Origin: Canna indica
Lineage: Eukaryota > Streptophyta > Magnoliopsida > Zingiberales > Cannaceae
Assembly (NCBI GenBank): GCA_034359265.1
Contig: CP136893.1
Coordinates: 17,923,001 to 17,987,000, forward strand
DNA length: 64,000 bases
Direction: 5' to 3'
Shown piece after piece: positions 21,356-32,036 of this stretch; position 1 is the first letter of the stretch; each line of letters opens with the position of its first letter. A model generated the notes under the pieces. That model saw nothing but the letters and a program-made list of their open reading frames with translations, searched no databases and was not told the DNA's origin. The translations under genes and the position numbers were made by a program.

Positions 21356-24300
21356 TTATTCCTCATCATCTGAATAATAGTCTTCGAATTCTTCATCTTC
21401 TTCCTCTTCTTCCTCTTCTTCATCTTCTTCATCTCCAGCTTCCTCAATTTCTTGATCGTCATCATCAGCATATTCAACTTCTAATTGAATTGACGTTGTG
21501 TTTGCATCCTCGAGTATTGGAATAATACGATCTATAGCAGGAGGATCATCTTCTTGATAGAAACCATCTGTCATAACAGGTATCAGCTCATTTTCTCCTA
21601 CTATCGGATCAATTTTTCCTCTACCTTTTGTCTTATAGACTACACGCCAATCTGCTCTATTTTTATTTCGAGCCGGATACTTCGCGTAATATACTTGTTC
21701 GGCTTGTGATGTCAATATAAAAGGCTCATTTGCTGCCAATTTAGATTTATAATTAACCTCAACAAGTTTATATTTTGGATGAACTTTCATGCCCCTTTCT
21801 GTTGTATCGAACCAATGACATCAAAATAGAATAACTGATTTCAAGCCGAAGTAGTGCAACTTTGTCACTTCTTCCACCAGTCCATAAAAATCCATATCAC
21901 ATTCAACATAGGTTGTCCCTTTCACACAGACCCCAGCATTCATCGTCTTCCTTGTAAATGCATATTCAACCGTGTGAAATTTATACCCATTAACAAAATA
22001 TCCGCTATAGCACGACACAAGTCGCGACGGTCCACTAACAAACTCAAATATTCTTTCATCCATTTCAACTATGTGATCTTTGCTGTAAGTCTGAATCCAA
22101 GTAGGGAAATCACGATTTCGTAATCTCTCCAATTCTTCATCGTTGTGAATAGAGTATTTTTGCACCATCTCAATGTCAAATATTTCAATGAATTGTTCAA
22201 TCTCTGGACAATTGAGTAATACATACAAGTGTGCCAAATGATACTCTTCCTCGCTTAAGTGTCGAGATGGACGAGAACCAAAAGCACGACCAGAGTGATA
22301 AAATATATTTAAACGTCCATCTGAATGTCGAACACCCTCGTCGTCGTTACGTGGAAGACGATCAAATCTTGTCTGTACTGTCGATTCAAAGTAAAATGAG
22401 CAGAATGTTGAAATTTCTTGGATGATATACGATTCAGATATTGATCCTTCAACAGCTGCGGTGTTCTTTATTTTTTTCTTCAGACGATTCATGTATCTTT
22501 CAAATAAGTACATCCACCGATATTGAACGGGGCCACCAACTCGTGCCTCGTATGCCAAGTGTATCGTAGATGCTCCATCGAGTCAAAAAATGCAGGAGGG
22601 AAAACTGCTCCAGCTTGTATATGATTTCAACAATATTATTTTCAAATGTTGACATATCTTCGACTCAAAGGACATTTGCGCAGATGTTTCTAAAAAATAT
22701 ACTTAATTCAGTCAACGGACCCCAAATATTATCAGGTAGAAGATCTCGAAATGCGATCGGAAGTAATCTCTGCATGAATACATGACAATCATGGCTCTTC
22801 ATCCCTGATAGTTTGCAATCATCGACGTTCACACATCGAGATAAGTTTGAAGCATATCCATCGGGTAATCTGAGTTCTTTTACCCATTGACAAACATCTT
22901 TGATCTGTTGTTTATTTAACACATATGGGGCTTTCGGTTTCAGATATCGTCCGTTGACCTCTTGTAACTCCAACTCTGGTCTTTTACAAAGTATTTTCAT
23001 ATCATGTCGGGCTTTGACATTATCTTTAGTTTTTTCGGAAATATCCATCAAAGTGTTGAAAATATTATCAAATACATTTTTTTCAATGTGCATGACATCT
23101 AAATTATGTCGAATCAATAATGAACTCCAATAGGGCCATTCCCAAAAGATACTTTTTTTCACTCAGTTATGTGTTTGGCCAAAACCTGACACTCTTTCAT
23201 TGCGACCAAATACTATATCTGGAAGTGCTGAAACACGTGCTAACATTTGTTCACCAGACAACATCGGTGGTGACCCATCTCTTTCGACTCTGCCCTTAGT
23301 AAATTTATTATGATTCCTTCGATACTGATGATTAGCTGGTAGGAATTGACGATGACAATCAAAGAATGAGATTTTTCGTCCGTTTTGAAGACTGATTGAT
23401 TTAGAGTGTTCCATACAATACGGACAAGAGAGTCGGCCGTGAGTGCTCCAACCAGATAACATGTCGTACGCCGGGAAATCATTGATTATCCACAAGACCG
23501 CGGCCTTTAAATTGAAGTTTTGTTTCCAATGACAATCATAAGTAACAGCTCCCTCAGTCCACAATGTCTTCAATTCATCTATCAAGGGTCTGAGAAATAT
23601 GTCAATTTCTTTTCGCGGACCCTTAGGATCTGGAGTAATCATCGAAAGATAAATAAATTCATCTTTCATACACATTACGGTGGTAAATTATAAACTATCA
23701 GCAGTACTGGCCAAACTGAATAAGTAGTTGCAGAATGCCCAAACGGATTAAAACCATCTGTGCACAATCCCAATCTTATATTTCTAGTATCCCTAGCAAA
23801 TGAAGGATAATATGTATCCAAATGTTTCCATGTTTCACTGTTGGATGGATGAGTCATTACTGTATCATCACGACTTCTTGCATGCCAACTCATGTAGGGG
23901 GCTGTCTTTTCCGACATGAATAATCTTTGAAGCCTCGGTGTTAGTGGAAAATACCGAAGCACCTTAAACGAGATATTTTTCTGTCGGACCGATTTCTTCT
24001 CCTTGTAACGAGGATGTTGACATACAGGACATTTATCCAACTGCACATTTTCTTTATAATATAAAATGCAGTTATTTTGGCACGTGTGTATTTTTTCGTA
24101 CTCAAGCCCCAATTTTCTCATTAGCTTTTTAGTCTTATAAAAAGTTGGCTCAAACTTGTTATTAGTAGGCAGCATTCCATTAATCAATCCTGCAAACCGA
24201 TCATACGCAACCCCGCTGATATTACAATCGCCCTTGATGTTTAAGAGCTGTGTCATTGCTGAAAACCTAGTGTATTTAGGATAATTCTCATACAAAGGTT

Positions 24301-24859
24301 CATCGGCAGCTTTCAACATCTCGTAAAATTTTGCAGCTTCTTTATTCGGTAATTCAATCTCTACCGCAGTTTGTACTTCTGTGATATCAACCGTTGTAGT
24401 ATCTGGTGGGACTGATGTCTGAAGAACTGACCGATCAACATTATCATTCAGGTGGAATTGACCCCCAAGACTATCAAGTATCATAGTTCTATAGGGATTA
24501 GATTGACTAGATGAAGAAGCACCAGCAGAGGAAAATTCACCATATGTCTGAACAACAAGATTACTCGACGTCCCGACTTCACGTGACTCCCCGTGACAAG
24601 TCCATAGAAAATATCTTGGTGCAAATCCTTTGCTATATATATGCAGAGTGATAGTCTCCCGATCCAAAAATTGTCCATTCAAACAAATGCAGCACGGACA
24701 TCGGATTTGATCACCGATGCTAATGAAATTCCGATTCAAATAGGCGAAATTTAGAAAGTACGTTACGCCTAATCGAAACTCATTCGTTAAAGCTCCACGA
24801 TCAAGACGTCGGTACATCCAACTTCGATCAGCCGACATGATTCTGTTAATCAATGACAA
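21356..24859 (-). pseudogene. CACTA TNP2-like transposase, several frameshifts and stops
   Basis: Blocks in order are as follows. The N-terminal transposase-associated domain (RCPCCICLN) and the start of Transposase_21 (CPVCQHPRYKE, MSWHARSRDD, GFNPFG) lie at 23675-24859. The core (SCPYCMEHSKS, FFDCHRQFLP) is at 23163-23675. A block with IRHNLDVMHIEKNV is at 22665-23162, the DUF4218/DUF4216-like part (GGPVQYRWMYLFERYM) at 21821-22558, and an acidic tail rich in D and E at 21356-21790. Breaks visible in the DNA are a 1-nt loss at the NLPP/MCMK junction (about 23675), a Trp codon turned TGA at about 23163, frameshifts around 22560-22620, and a TGA after SVILF at about 21821. The ancestral protein would bind and cut the CACTA termini. 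Confidence 0.9.
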
Positions 24860-24897
24860 TTTCTTTGGTTAATGTCTTTAGGTGAGATTGTCCTATT

Positions 24898-25120
24898 CCA
24901 TTTGGGATTTATGTTATTTATATTGCACTAAGTACTTATTTTAACCGCTAACTTCATACTAAATTTCGGCAGCATCTCCCTACAGTTCTCCGAATACGCA
25001 TATCATCTGGGCGCGTATCGGAGAACAAGAGAGATGCTGCCAAAATTTAGAATAATTAGTTAACAGTTAAAAGAAAAACGTAAGTGCAGTACAAATAACT
25101 ATATTCCCAAATTGTCCAAT
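24898..25120. repeat. Long hairpin upstream of the TNP2-like gene
   Basis: Two arms of about 100 bp (24898-24999 and 25013-25120) are inverted copies with scattered differences around a 13-nt loop. The best conserved parts are GGCAGCATCTC and GTTCTCCGAATACGC with their complements. It lies directly 5' of the transposase gene. Confidence 0.85.
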
Positions 25121-25307
25121 CAGGGACAATTCAAGAATCGTACGTCGTATAAAAGATCATCTACTTATTTTACACGAACATACAATCCCCGAACGGATCT
25201 AAGGTTTTGCTAAATCATATCCGACTCGTCGATGCGTACGTGAAACATATCAACTCGTCGGATGGATGATTATTTTCTAAATGTTTCGAGTCAGTTCGAG
25301 TTCATAT

Positions 25308-25445
25308 TGGACAATTCCGACACGAGTCCAAATTAGACGATTTCGGCAGGAGTCCAAAATGAACTATTCCGGCGCGTGTCTGAAGTGGACGATTCCGGCA
25401 CAATGCCGATGTGGACAATTCTGACGCGAGTCCACTGAGGACAAC
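25308..25445. repeat. Short tandem array in the CACTA 5' region
   Basis: About five imperfect units of 27-30 bp carry GGACGATTCCGGCxCGAGTCC variants, between the hairpin and the AT-rich leader. Confidence 0.75.
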
Positions 25446-25924
25446 TTTGGACTAATTAACAATATTTTAACTAATTAATTAATATTAATCTACATCAGTT
25501 TCATTAATTTAAATAATTAACCTACCATTATTAAATATTAATCTAACTAAATTAAACTAAAAATTAATATAAACTCTAAAAATTAATCTAAACCCTAAAA
25601 ATTAATCTAACAAATTAAATAATTAATCTAAATAATTAATTAAATAATTAATAAACAAATAAATAAATAAAAATTAATCTACAATTTCCAGCATCGGAGT
25701 CCGGTGGACTCCGGCGCCGACGTACAGTGTCCGGACACTGTGTCCGAACACTGTACAAGATCCGGCAGCGACCATCGGTCGTTCGCCGCCAGCCGAAACC
25801 CTAAAAATAGGGTTTCGGTCGGATTTCCCGCCGGTCGCAACAGGAAGAGATGGCCGGGCGGCGATGAATACCTGAAATCGGCGGTCGAGGACGGACGGCA
25901 GCGGCAGCTCGGCGGCGTCGGCAG

Positions 25925-26180
25925 CATCGGCAACCTATATAAACTTATCAGCAACGACTCACTCGCCCGTTAGAAAGTCGTTGCTAATAAGTTATCATCA
26001 GCAATGGCTCACTTGTCCGTTAGAAAGCCGTTGCTGATAATTAAAATCATCAGCAATGGCTCGCGTGTTCGTTAGAAAGCCGTTGCAGATACAACATATC
26101 TGCAACGGCTTGAGCGGCCGTAAGAATGCCATTGTAAATAGCAACGGCTTGAGCGGCCGTTGCTGATAATCGTTGTTGAA
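25925..26180. repeat. CACTA subterminal repeats, right side
   Basis: The repeats are AGCAACGGCT and AGCCGTTGCT units, several joined as CGTTAGAAAGCCGTTGCTGA. They mirror the left subterminal region. Confidence 0.85.
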
Positions 26181-28306
26181 GACTCAATTTCTAGTAGTGT
26201 TGTACTTCTCATGAAGTAGCCAAAACAGTTCTTGTTTGGTTGACACACTTTCTGCATTTTGCAGGAAGTACAACTTCCTCAGCAAGTGCAACTTTCTGCA
26301 AAACACAGGAAGTAACTTACCTAGGGGGACCTAGGTAAGTTGCACTTCCTGTATTGTAATTGAAAGAAAAAGTCAATATTAGCCTCATATTTACATTTAA
26401 TACAAAATTTATAATTTATATTATCACATTATTAGATTAAATAATCTTTGAATTCTTCACATATTTATTTTATTTTATTTTATTTTTAGTAGAATATATA
26501 ATTTTTAAAATTAACTATAAATAAAAATGATTTTTTCTATATAATAAAATATATATTATATTAATTATATATAAAAATATTATATTATATTTTACATATA
26601 TAAGGTACAATATTTATTTACAAATAAAAATTATTTTTTATATATACTAACACACATAAATTAAAATATTAATTTAGAAAAAGAATGATATATTGATCAT
26701 TTCATATGTACTTCCTAGGAAGTACTCATGTCAACCAAACATATTGTAGGTGAGAAGTTATACTTCCTATGAATTAACTTTTTGTCAACTAAACACATTT
26801 TAGGTACTTTCCGGGAAATACACGTGGGAAGTTAATTCATGAGAATTATAATTTTCTGTAGAAAGTTACTTCCCATGTCAACCAAACGAGACCTAATCCT
26901 AGTAAACTACGTTTAAACCGGTGGATTTAAACATCTAGCACCAAGGTTACCACCCAATTTCAAGACCTACACTCCAGGTCTTATACAAACTCAAATATAA
27001 AGAAGTAAACAAGAAAATACAATAATAAATGGAGCTATAAATCAAACAATAAATTACTTAGCTCCACAACAAGATTCCTAGCTTCCTTTTGATACCTTTG
27101 ATGATTAATCAACGAAGGAATGAAGGCAAGATCAAGGTTTTTGGCTCAAGCTAGGTTTTTCACAAGATTCACTCAATGGAGGCTTAGAATTGATCAAGGA
27201 TGGCTCAATGAGGGTTAGGAGTGATCAAAAAGTTCTTTTGGAAGGCTTAGGTTTGGGTATTTATAGAGCCAAGAATAAACGAAATGAAACAGGTGGCTCA
27301 ACGGGCGAAAAACTAGTCATTTTCGTCATTCGGTCGCTTGCCGGTCGATCGTCGATCGATCGATCGATCGATCGCCTACGACCGCTACCCTTTCTGTGAC
27401 TTAATTGGGTTGTTCGGTCGACCGACGGGTCGACCGAATGAGTCGCGGACTCATCAATCCCAAATCCGGTCGATCGAATCGGTCGACTGGTGCAGTGAAG
27501 CCATAGGCGCAACCTGCGATTTTCAATCCGGTCGACCACTCGAGCTACTACCAATTTTTGGCATCGATCGGTCGACCGAACTGCCTTCTCCTTCAGTCTA
27601 TTGACCAGTTTATCGACCAAACCTGGGCAGGGCAGTTTTCTTTGCTTGATTTTTTTACTCGTTTGGGTTCCATCTTCGCTAAGTCTACTTATATAACATT
27701 TATTAATTTTAAAACATAAATATTATATAAGGATTACCCCCCATTTGGATTCAATAAAAATATCTAAAAAATCAAAATCCTTAAGAATCATAATGTAGTT
27801 TTCGGGGCCTAGTACAAATTTTTCGAAAACAGAAATTTCCTAATCTTTTGGGTCAAATATGATTAGGCTAAAGACTTCCAAAAATTCCTAAAAAATATCT
27901 CGTCATCTAGTTTTAACCCAAGGAATAATTACCGTCATTTTTTATGTCTAGAAACTATCTAGGTCATATAGCCCTCCAAGGAGCTCCCTAGGCTTAGTGA
28001 ATTTCAGAGCGGTTTCCAGGTTTTCATGTTTTGAGATTCGGGGATGGTTTTTGGGTTCTTTGCATCATAAAGAGGATTACATTATAAACTAGACACCCTA
28101 GACCTAAACTTTAACTTCCCGACGAATCCGAGCGCCGACGAGCGTCCTTGCCGATTTCTCCAATTTCATTAATTTTTTCGATCGGGAACGTCGAGCGCTA
28201 ACCGATATGGAACCTGAAAGATTTCTTAATGAAATATTAGTTTCATGTTTGTTATCATCAAAACTGAGATTAAGACCAAGGTAGAAAACCTTAGGCCAAC
28301 AGTTTC

Positions 28307-29713
28307 CACTACAACAAACCATTGATATTTTGACGTCAGAATAAACTAATATTTCGACGCCAACAACAATCGAAATGAACGTACTGACGCTAGCAAATAC
28401 GACAAAAATGTATGGAAGATGACGAGAGCCTATATGTACGTTTCGATGCTTGAACAGACGTCGAAATATTCGACATATCGACGCATACGTATAGGCGTTA
28501 GTAGACGTCGAAATGTTTGACATATCGACGCCCGCGTATAGGCGTCAGTAGACGTCGAAATATTTGACATATTGACGCCTGCGTATAGGCGTCAGCATGC
28601 GTCGATATGTTGAACATTTTGACGTCTGCTCAAGCATCGATATGTTTAACATTTAGACATCTGCTCAGGCGTCAAAAAAGTTTTTTTAAAAATATTTTTT
28701 AACCTTTCGACGTCTGCTAAGACATCAATATATTTATTATTTTTTTTTAAAAAAATCATCGAATTCTGCTGCAATGCAGCGAAATTCGAGGAGCCACCGC
28801 ACACAAAATTGGAATTCCGCATGCGGCGGATTAAGGGCAGGCACGAATCCACGCCTGCTCGATTTACGACGCACGTGGAATTCCAATTTCGCATGTGGCA
28901 GTGGATTCGCGTCCGCTCGATTTCCGCCATGCGGCGGAAATCAAGCGGCGCTACTGTTTAAAAATGTAAAAATTAAAAAATATTAAAACAGTAATAACTT
29001 TTTTAAAATTTTGATATAAATAAAAGTTTAATAAAATTACTAACCTTGTACAAATTTTAATATCTTGAATGAATTTGATAACCTGTAAAAAAAAAGGAAA
29101 AAACATTAGTGAAAAAAATAATTAAGAATAAAAATTAAAGAAATAAATAAAAATCTCATCTGGTTTGAAGAGAGAATAGGAGAAAGAAGAGGATAAAAGA
29201 AAGAAGAAAAATGAGGAGGAAGAAGAGGAAGGGAAAAAAATGAAGGAAGAAGTATAAATAGAAAACAAATATTAAAAAAAATATTTATAATTTTTTTAAA
29301 AAAAAACTACAGGAGGTGGAAAATCTCCCGCCTCCTACCTGGCACGCGCTTGCTTACTCGCGCCAACTGGCGCGGGTTAACGGGTTGGCGGGGCCAACCC
29401 GTGGATACCGGCACCACTGGCCTCGGTATCCAGGCGCCGAAACATTTCGGCGCCAACCTGGCACCAAAATGTTTCGACGCCAACCTGGCACCAAAATGTT
29501 TCGACGGCTGTTGTCAGGCGTCGAAATTTTTTCAACGCCTGTTGTCAGACGTCAAAATTTTTTCGACGCCTGTTGTCAGACGTCAAAATTTTTTCGACGC
29601 CTTCAATGGACGTTAAAATCTATTGTATTAAATTTTTTTAATAGTTTTACATTTCGACGCTTATAGCAAGCGTCAAAATTTTGGTGTCGATATATAATAA
29701 TTTTGTTGTAGTG
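28307..29713. mobile_element. Small non-autonomous CACTA element, 1407 bp
   Basis: The termini CACTACAACAAA and TTTGTTGTAGTG are inverted repeats, and the 3-bp TSD TTC is at 28304-28306 and 29714-29716. The left half carries about four units of a roughly 60-bp repeat rich in GACGTCGAAAT and ATCGACGC. The right half carries three units of about 34 bp with GACGCCTGTTGTCAGACGTC. A GC-rich core lies at 28760-28950 and 29330-29460. There is no transposase. The terminal sequence and repeats differ from the 7.1-kb CACTA, so it belongs to another subfamily. Confidence 0.9.
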
Positions 29714-29716
29714 TTC

Positions 29717-30768
29717 ATTGGATGAAAGTTGCCCTAAGTTAAAATTTGACATTAGAGACCTCTATCTTAAGTCCAAACTCATGAAACATGTTTAGATATA
29801 CACATGACATGCTTCTAGGTGTTTAGAGTTGAAAATTCATATGTAGATCATCAAAGTGATATGTAGATCATCTTAGGGGACTCAAAGTTGAAAAAAATTA
29901 ACCTAAGTCAACAATTTGACTTAGAAATCTCATTTTGAGCCCAAATTTCACAAACATGTTTAGATTTACTCATGTTAGGTGTATATGTGTCTACGTTTGG
30001 AAAACCATGAGTAAAAGATAAAAATTGATATTTAGCAATTTCATGTTAACATGCTTATTCTTTGATTGAAATCATGCTAAGTTGAAACATTAGCTAAATG
30101 ACACTAGTTTCACTTCAAACTTGATATACATACTTTAAATGCTCATATCTTGGTATTTTGAAAGTTTGAATGAAATCTAGAAATGTCATGAAAGATTCAC
30201 TTATTTACGAAAATGTCATTAAAGTATCATTCTTCCTAAGTGCTCATTTCTCGATACTTTAGATTTTCGTCGAAATATTTGAATGAGACGTCAAGTATGA
30301 TATTGAAATTCTATTTTTGGTATCGTTCTCATTATTATTTAAGAAAAATCATTTCTAAAATGACTTTTAAAATTTCGACCGATACGTGTAATATCAATAC
30401 TTGAATTAGTACATGATTTCCAGTTTTAGATTATATTGATCATTCTATGATATCATGTATTAATTAGTCTCACTTGTATGTTTGTTTTCATCCTTTGAGT
30501 TGAGATCTTCATGCTTCATGAAAACTAATTTTAGAGTCTCAATTTTTACTAGATTGACTTTTCTTGTTGTTTTTGATTGATGTTAAAATGGGGAGAAAAA
30601 TATAGGTAAAATGGAAAAAAATATAGGAAACTCATGCATATAGATAGGGGGAGTTTATTTCTATAGATATGCATGTTGACAGGGGGAGAAATCCCATGGT
30701 TGATATCCTTTGTGCTTTAATATATATATTTTCTTAAGGATGTTTGTCATCATTAAAAAGGGAGAGAT
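29717..30768 (+). other. 3' internal region and polypurine tract of the Copia element
   Basis: Non-coding DNA colinear with the reverse complement of 38742 to about 41320, although shorter. It ends with AAAAAGGGAGAGATT (about 30754-30768), the polypurine tract that primes plus-strand synthesis, directly before the 3' LTR. Confidence 0.85.
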
Positions 30769-31991
30769 TATTGGCATAAGGCTTTCGACCTTTGTCTTAA
30801 TCTCGGTTTTGATGATAACAAACATGGAACTAATGTTTCATTGAGAAATATTATCAGATTCCATATCGATTAGCACTTGATGTCCTCGATCGAAAATATC
30901 GAAGAAATCAAAAAATTAGAAGGACATTGATCGACGCGTTCGGGTTCGTTGTATAAATCTCTCGAAGTTCGACGTGTGCACCAAACACGCCTTGGACGAG
31001 TCTAAAGAACATATGGAAAGCTCTCCAAGTTGACGCACGTTGAAGGTCGGAACCCGAAAATGAAGCGCACAAGAAGAAGGCTGAAAAAATCAAGCTCAAC
31101 CAAAGTTTGGTCGACCGAAGTGCGCCCAGAAGCGGCAGAATGCCGCAGTCACTTGGGCGGTCAATCCATCGGTTGACTGATGATCGACCGGCAAGCGACC
31201 GGGTGTCGCCAACGGGCAGAAAAATGCCCGTTGACGAGCCTTGGTGTTTGGGGGTTGTAAATACCCATCCCAAACACATTCATAGCCTAATGATGATGCT
31301 TCCAAGTCTCAAAGAGTGATCCTAAGCATCTCCTAAGCCCTTTCATGATCAAATCCACAAAACCTAGCTCTTGATCCCTCATCCTCAAGTGTTCTTCATT
31401 AAAAGGATATTCAAGCTTGCTAGGCTCAAAAAGAAGAGGTGTCCTAATTGTGATAAGTTCTCTTTACTCTCTTCTTGTGATTAAGGTGTTTTTATTTTGT
31501 TTTGTTTTGATTTACTTGAGTTTGTAAGAAGACCTAGTGTGTGGTCTTGTGTGTAAGTGGTTACCTTGGTGTAGAAGATGTAAAGCCACTTGTGTAAACT
31601 AAGTTAGGAGTAGGTCTTAGGAATTGAGGTGGGAAAGCTCACTTGGTAGGAAGGCGGGATACTTCCGGGTGTGGAAGTGCCTCCGAGGTGAGTGTAGGGT
31701 CTTTCCGGTGTAAAGTCGTCAATTGTAAGCTACTCATAATTTAGTGGATTTTGTTTGGAAATCGTAAGCGAGGTGCTTAGGTAGTGGAGTATGCATTGGG
31801 GCCGAACCACTATAAATTATTGTGTTAGCATTTGTATATTATTTTATGTTAATTGCTTCATATTTATTGTTTTCGCTTGCTATTAATATCGTGCTTAGCC
31901 TAATTAATCAATAAATGATTAAAATCAGAATTAGGCGATAAGATTAGTTAACACACTATTCATCCCCCCTAGTGTGGTCGTTTCACCAACA
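30769..31991 (+). repeat. 3' LTR of the gag-only Copia element
   Basis: It pairs with 15122-16397 and ends CACCAACA, followed by the TSD AGAGG. By eye the two LTRs agree at well over 90% of positions apart from the roughly 50-bp deletion. Confidence 0.92.
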
Positions 31992-32036
31992 AGAGGATCA
32001 CCAAGTTATACTTCTGTAGACCTAGACAGTCTTTAG
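31992..32036 (+). pseudogene. MULE fragment between two LTR insertions
   Basis: After one copy of AGAGG the MULE frame continues as ITKLYFCRPRQSLD, which extends the KELGYKR end at 15121. This short island ties the left and right MULE parts together. Confidence 0.75.

Larger units (their letters stand above)
19097..26199 (-). mobile_element. CACTA (En/Spm) transposon, 7103 bp
   Basis: The termini are CACTACTAGAAA and its inverse TTTCTAGTAGTG, with the 3-bp TSD TTG at 19094-19096 and 26200-26202. Subterminal regions carry many copies of an AGCAACGGC motif in both orientations. Two genes are on the minus strand: a TNP2-like transposase (21356-24859) and a second gene of the Transposase_24 type (19786-21280). 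Both carry disabling mutations, so the copy is probably non-autonomous although its ends look intact. Confidence 0.95.
19059..26893. mobile_element. Harbinger/Tourist-type element, itself split by a CACTA element
   Basis: The terminal inverted repeats GGCATCGTTTGGTTGACA and (reverse complement) GGTCTCGTTTGGTTGACA differ at two positions. The 3-bp TSD TAA is at 19056-19058 and 26894-26896. With the CACTA removed it is about 730 bp, AT-rich and without coding capacity. The TAA target and the GGC..GTTTGGTT terminus are typical of PIF/Harbinger MITEs. Confidence 0.88.
18657..28301 (-). mobile_element. Solo LTR of the same Copia family, reverse orientation, with nested insertions
   Basis: It reads TGTTGGGTGAAATGG... 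at the left and ...GGCCAACA at the right on the plus strand, and is related in reverse to the LTRs at 15122, 30769 and 37140. A perfect 5-bp TSD, GTTTC, flanks it (18652-18656 and 28302-28306). No internal domain belongs to it, so it is a solo LTR formed by LTR-LTR recombination. Without the Harbinger and CACTA insertions it is about 1.8 kb, longer than its relatives. About 440 bp at 27665-28107 has no counterpart in the other LTRs. Confidence 0.92.
15122..31991 (+). mobile_element. Gag-only (non-autonomous) Copia element carrying nested insertions
   Basis: The 5' LTR (15122-16397) and 3' LTR (30769-31991) are direct repeats ending in diverged TG..CA termini. A perfect 5-bp TSD, AGAGG, lies at 15117-15121 and 31992-31996. 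Between them are a tRNA-iMet-type primer site, a gag gene, non-coding internal DNA and a polypurine tract. After removal of the solo LTR (18657-28301) and the CACTA (28307-29713), the two internal halves join at GTTTC into a sequence colinear with 38742-42973. The internal region is then only about 3.3 kb and contains no protease, integrase, RT or RNase H. This fits a TR-GAG-like non-autonomous element that depends on an autonomous relative. Confidence 0.9.

Noticed and set aside
28646..29666. Short ORFs in the small CACTA
   Set aside because: They follow the internal tandem repeats and palindromes and have no homologous motif.
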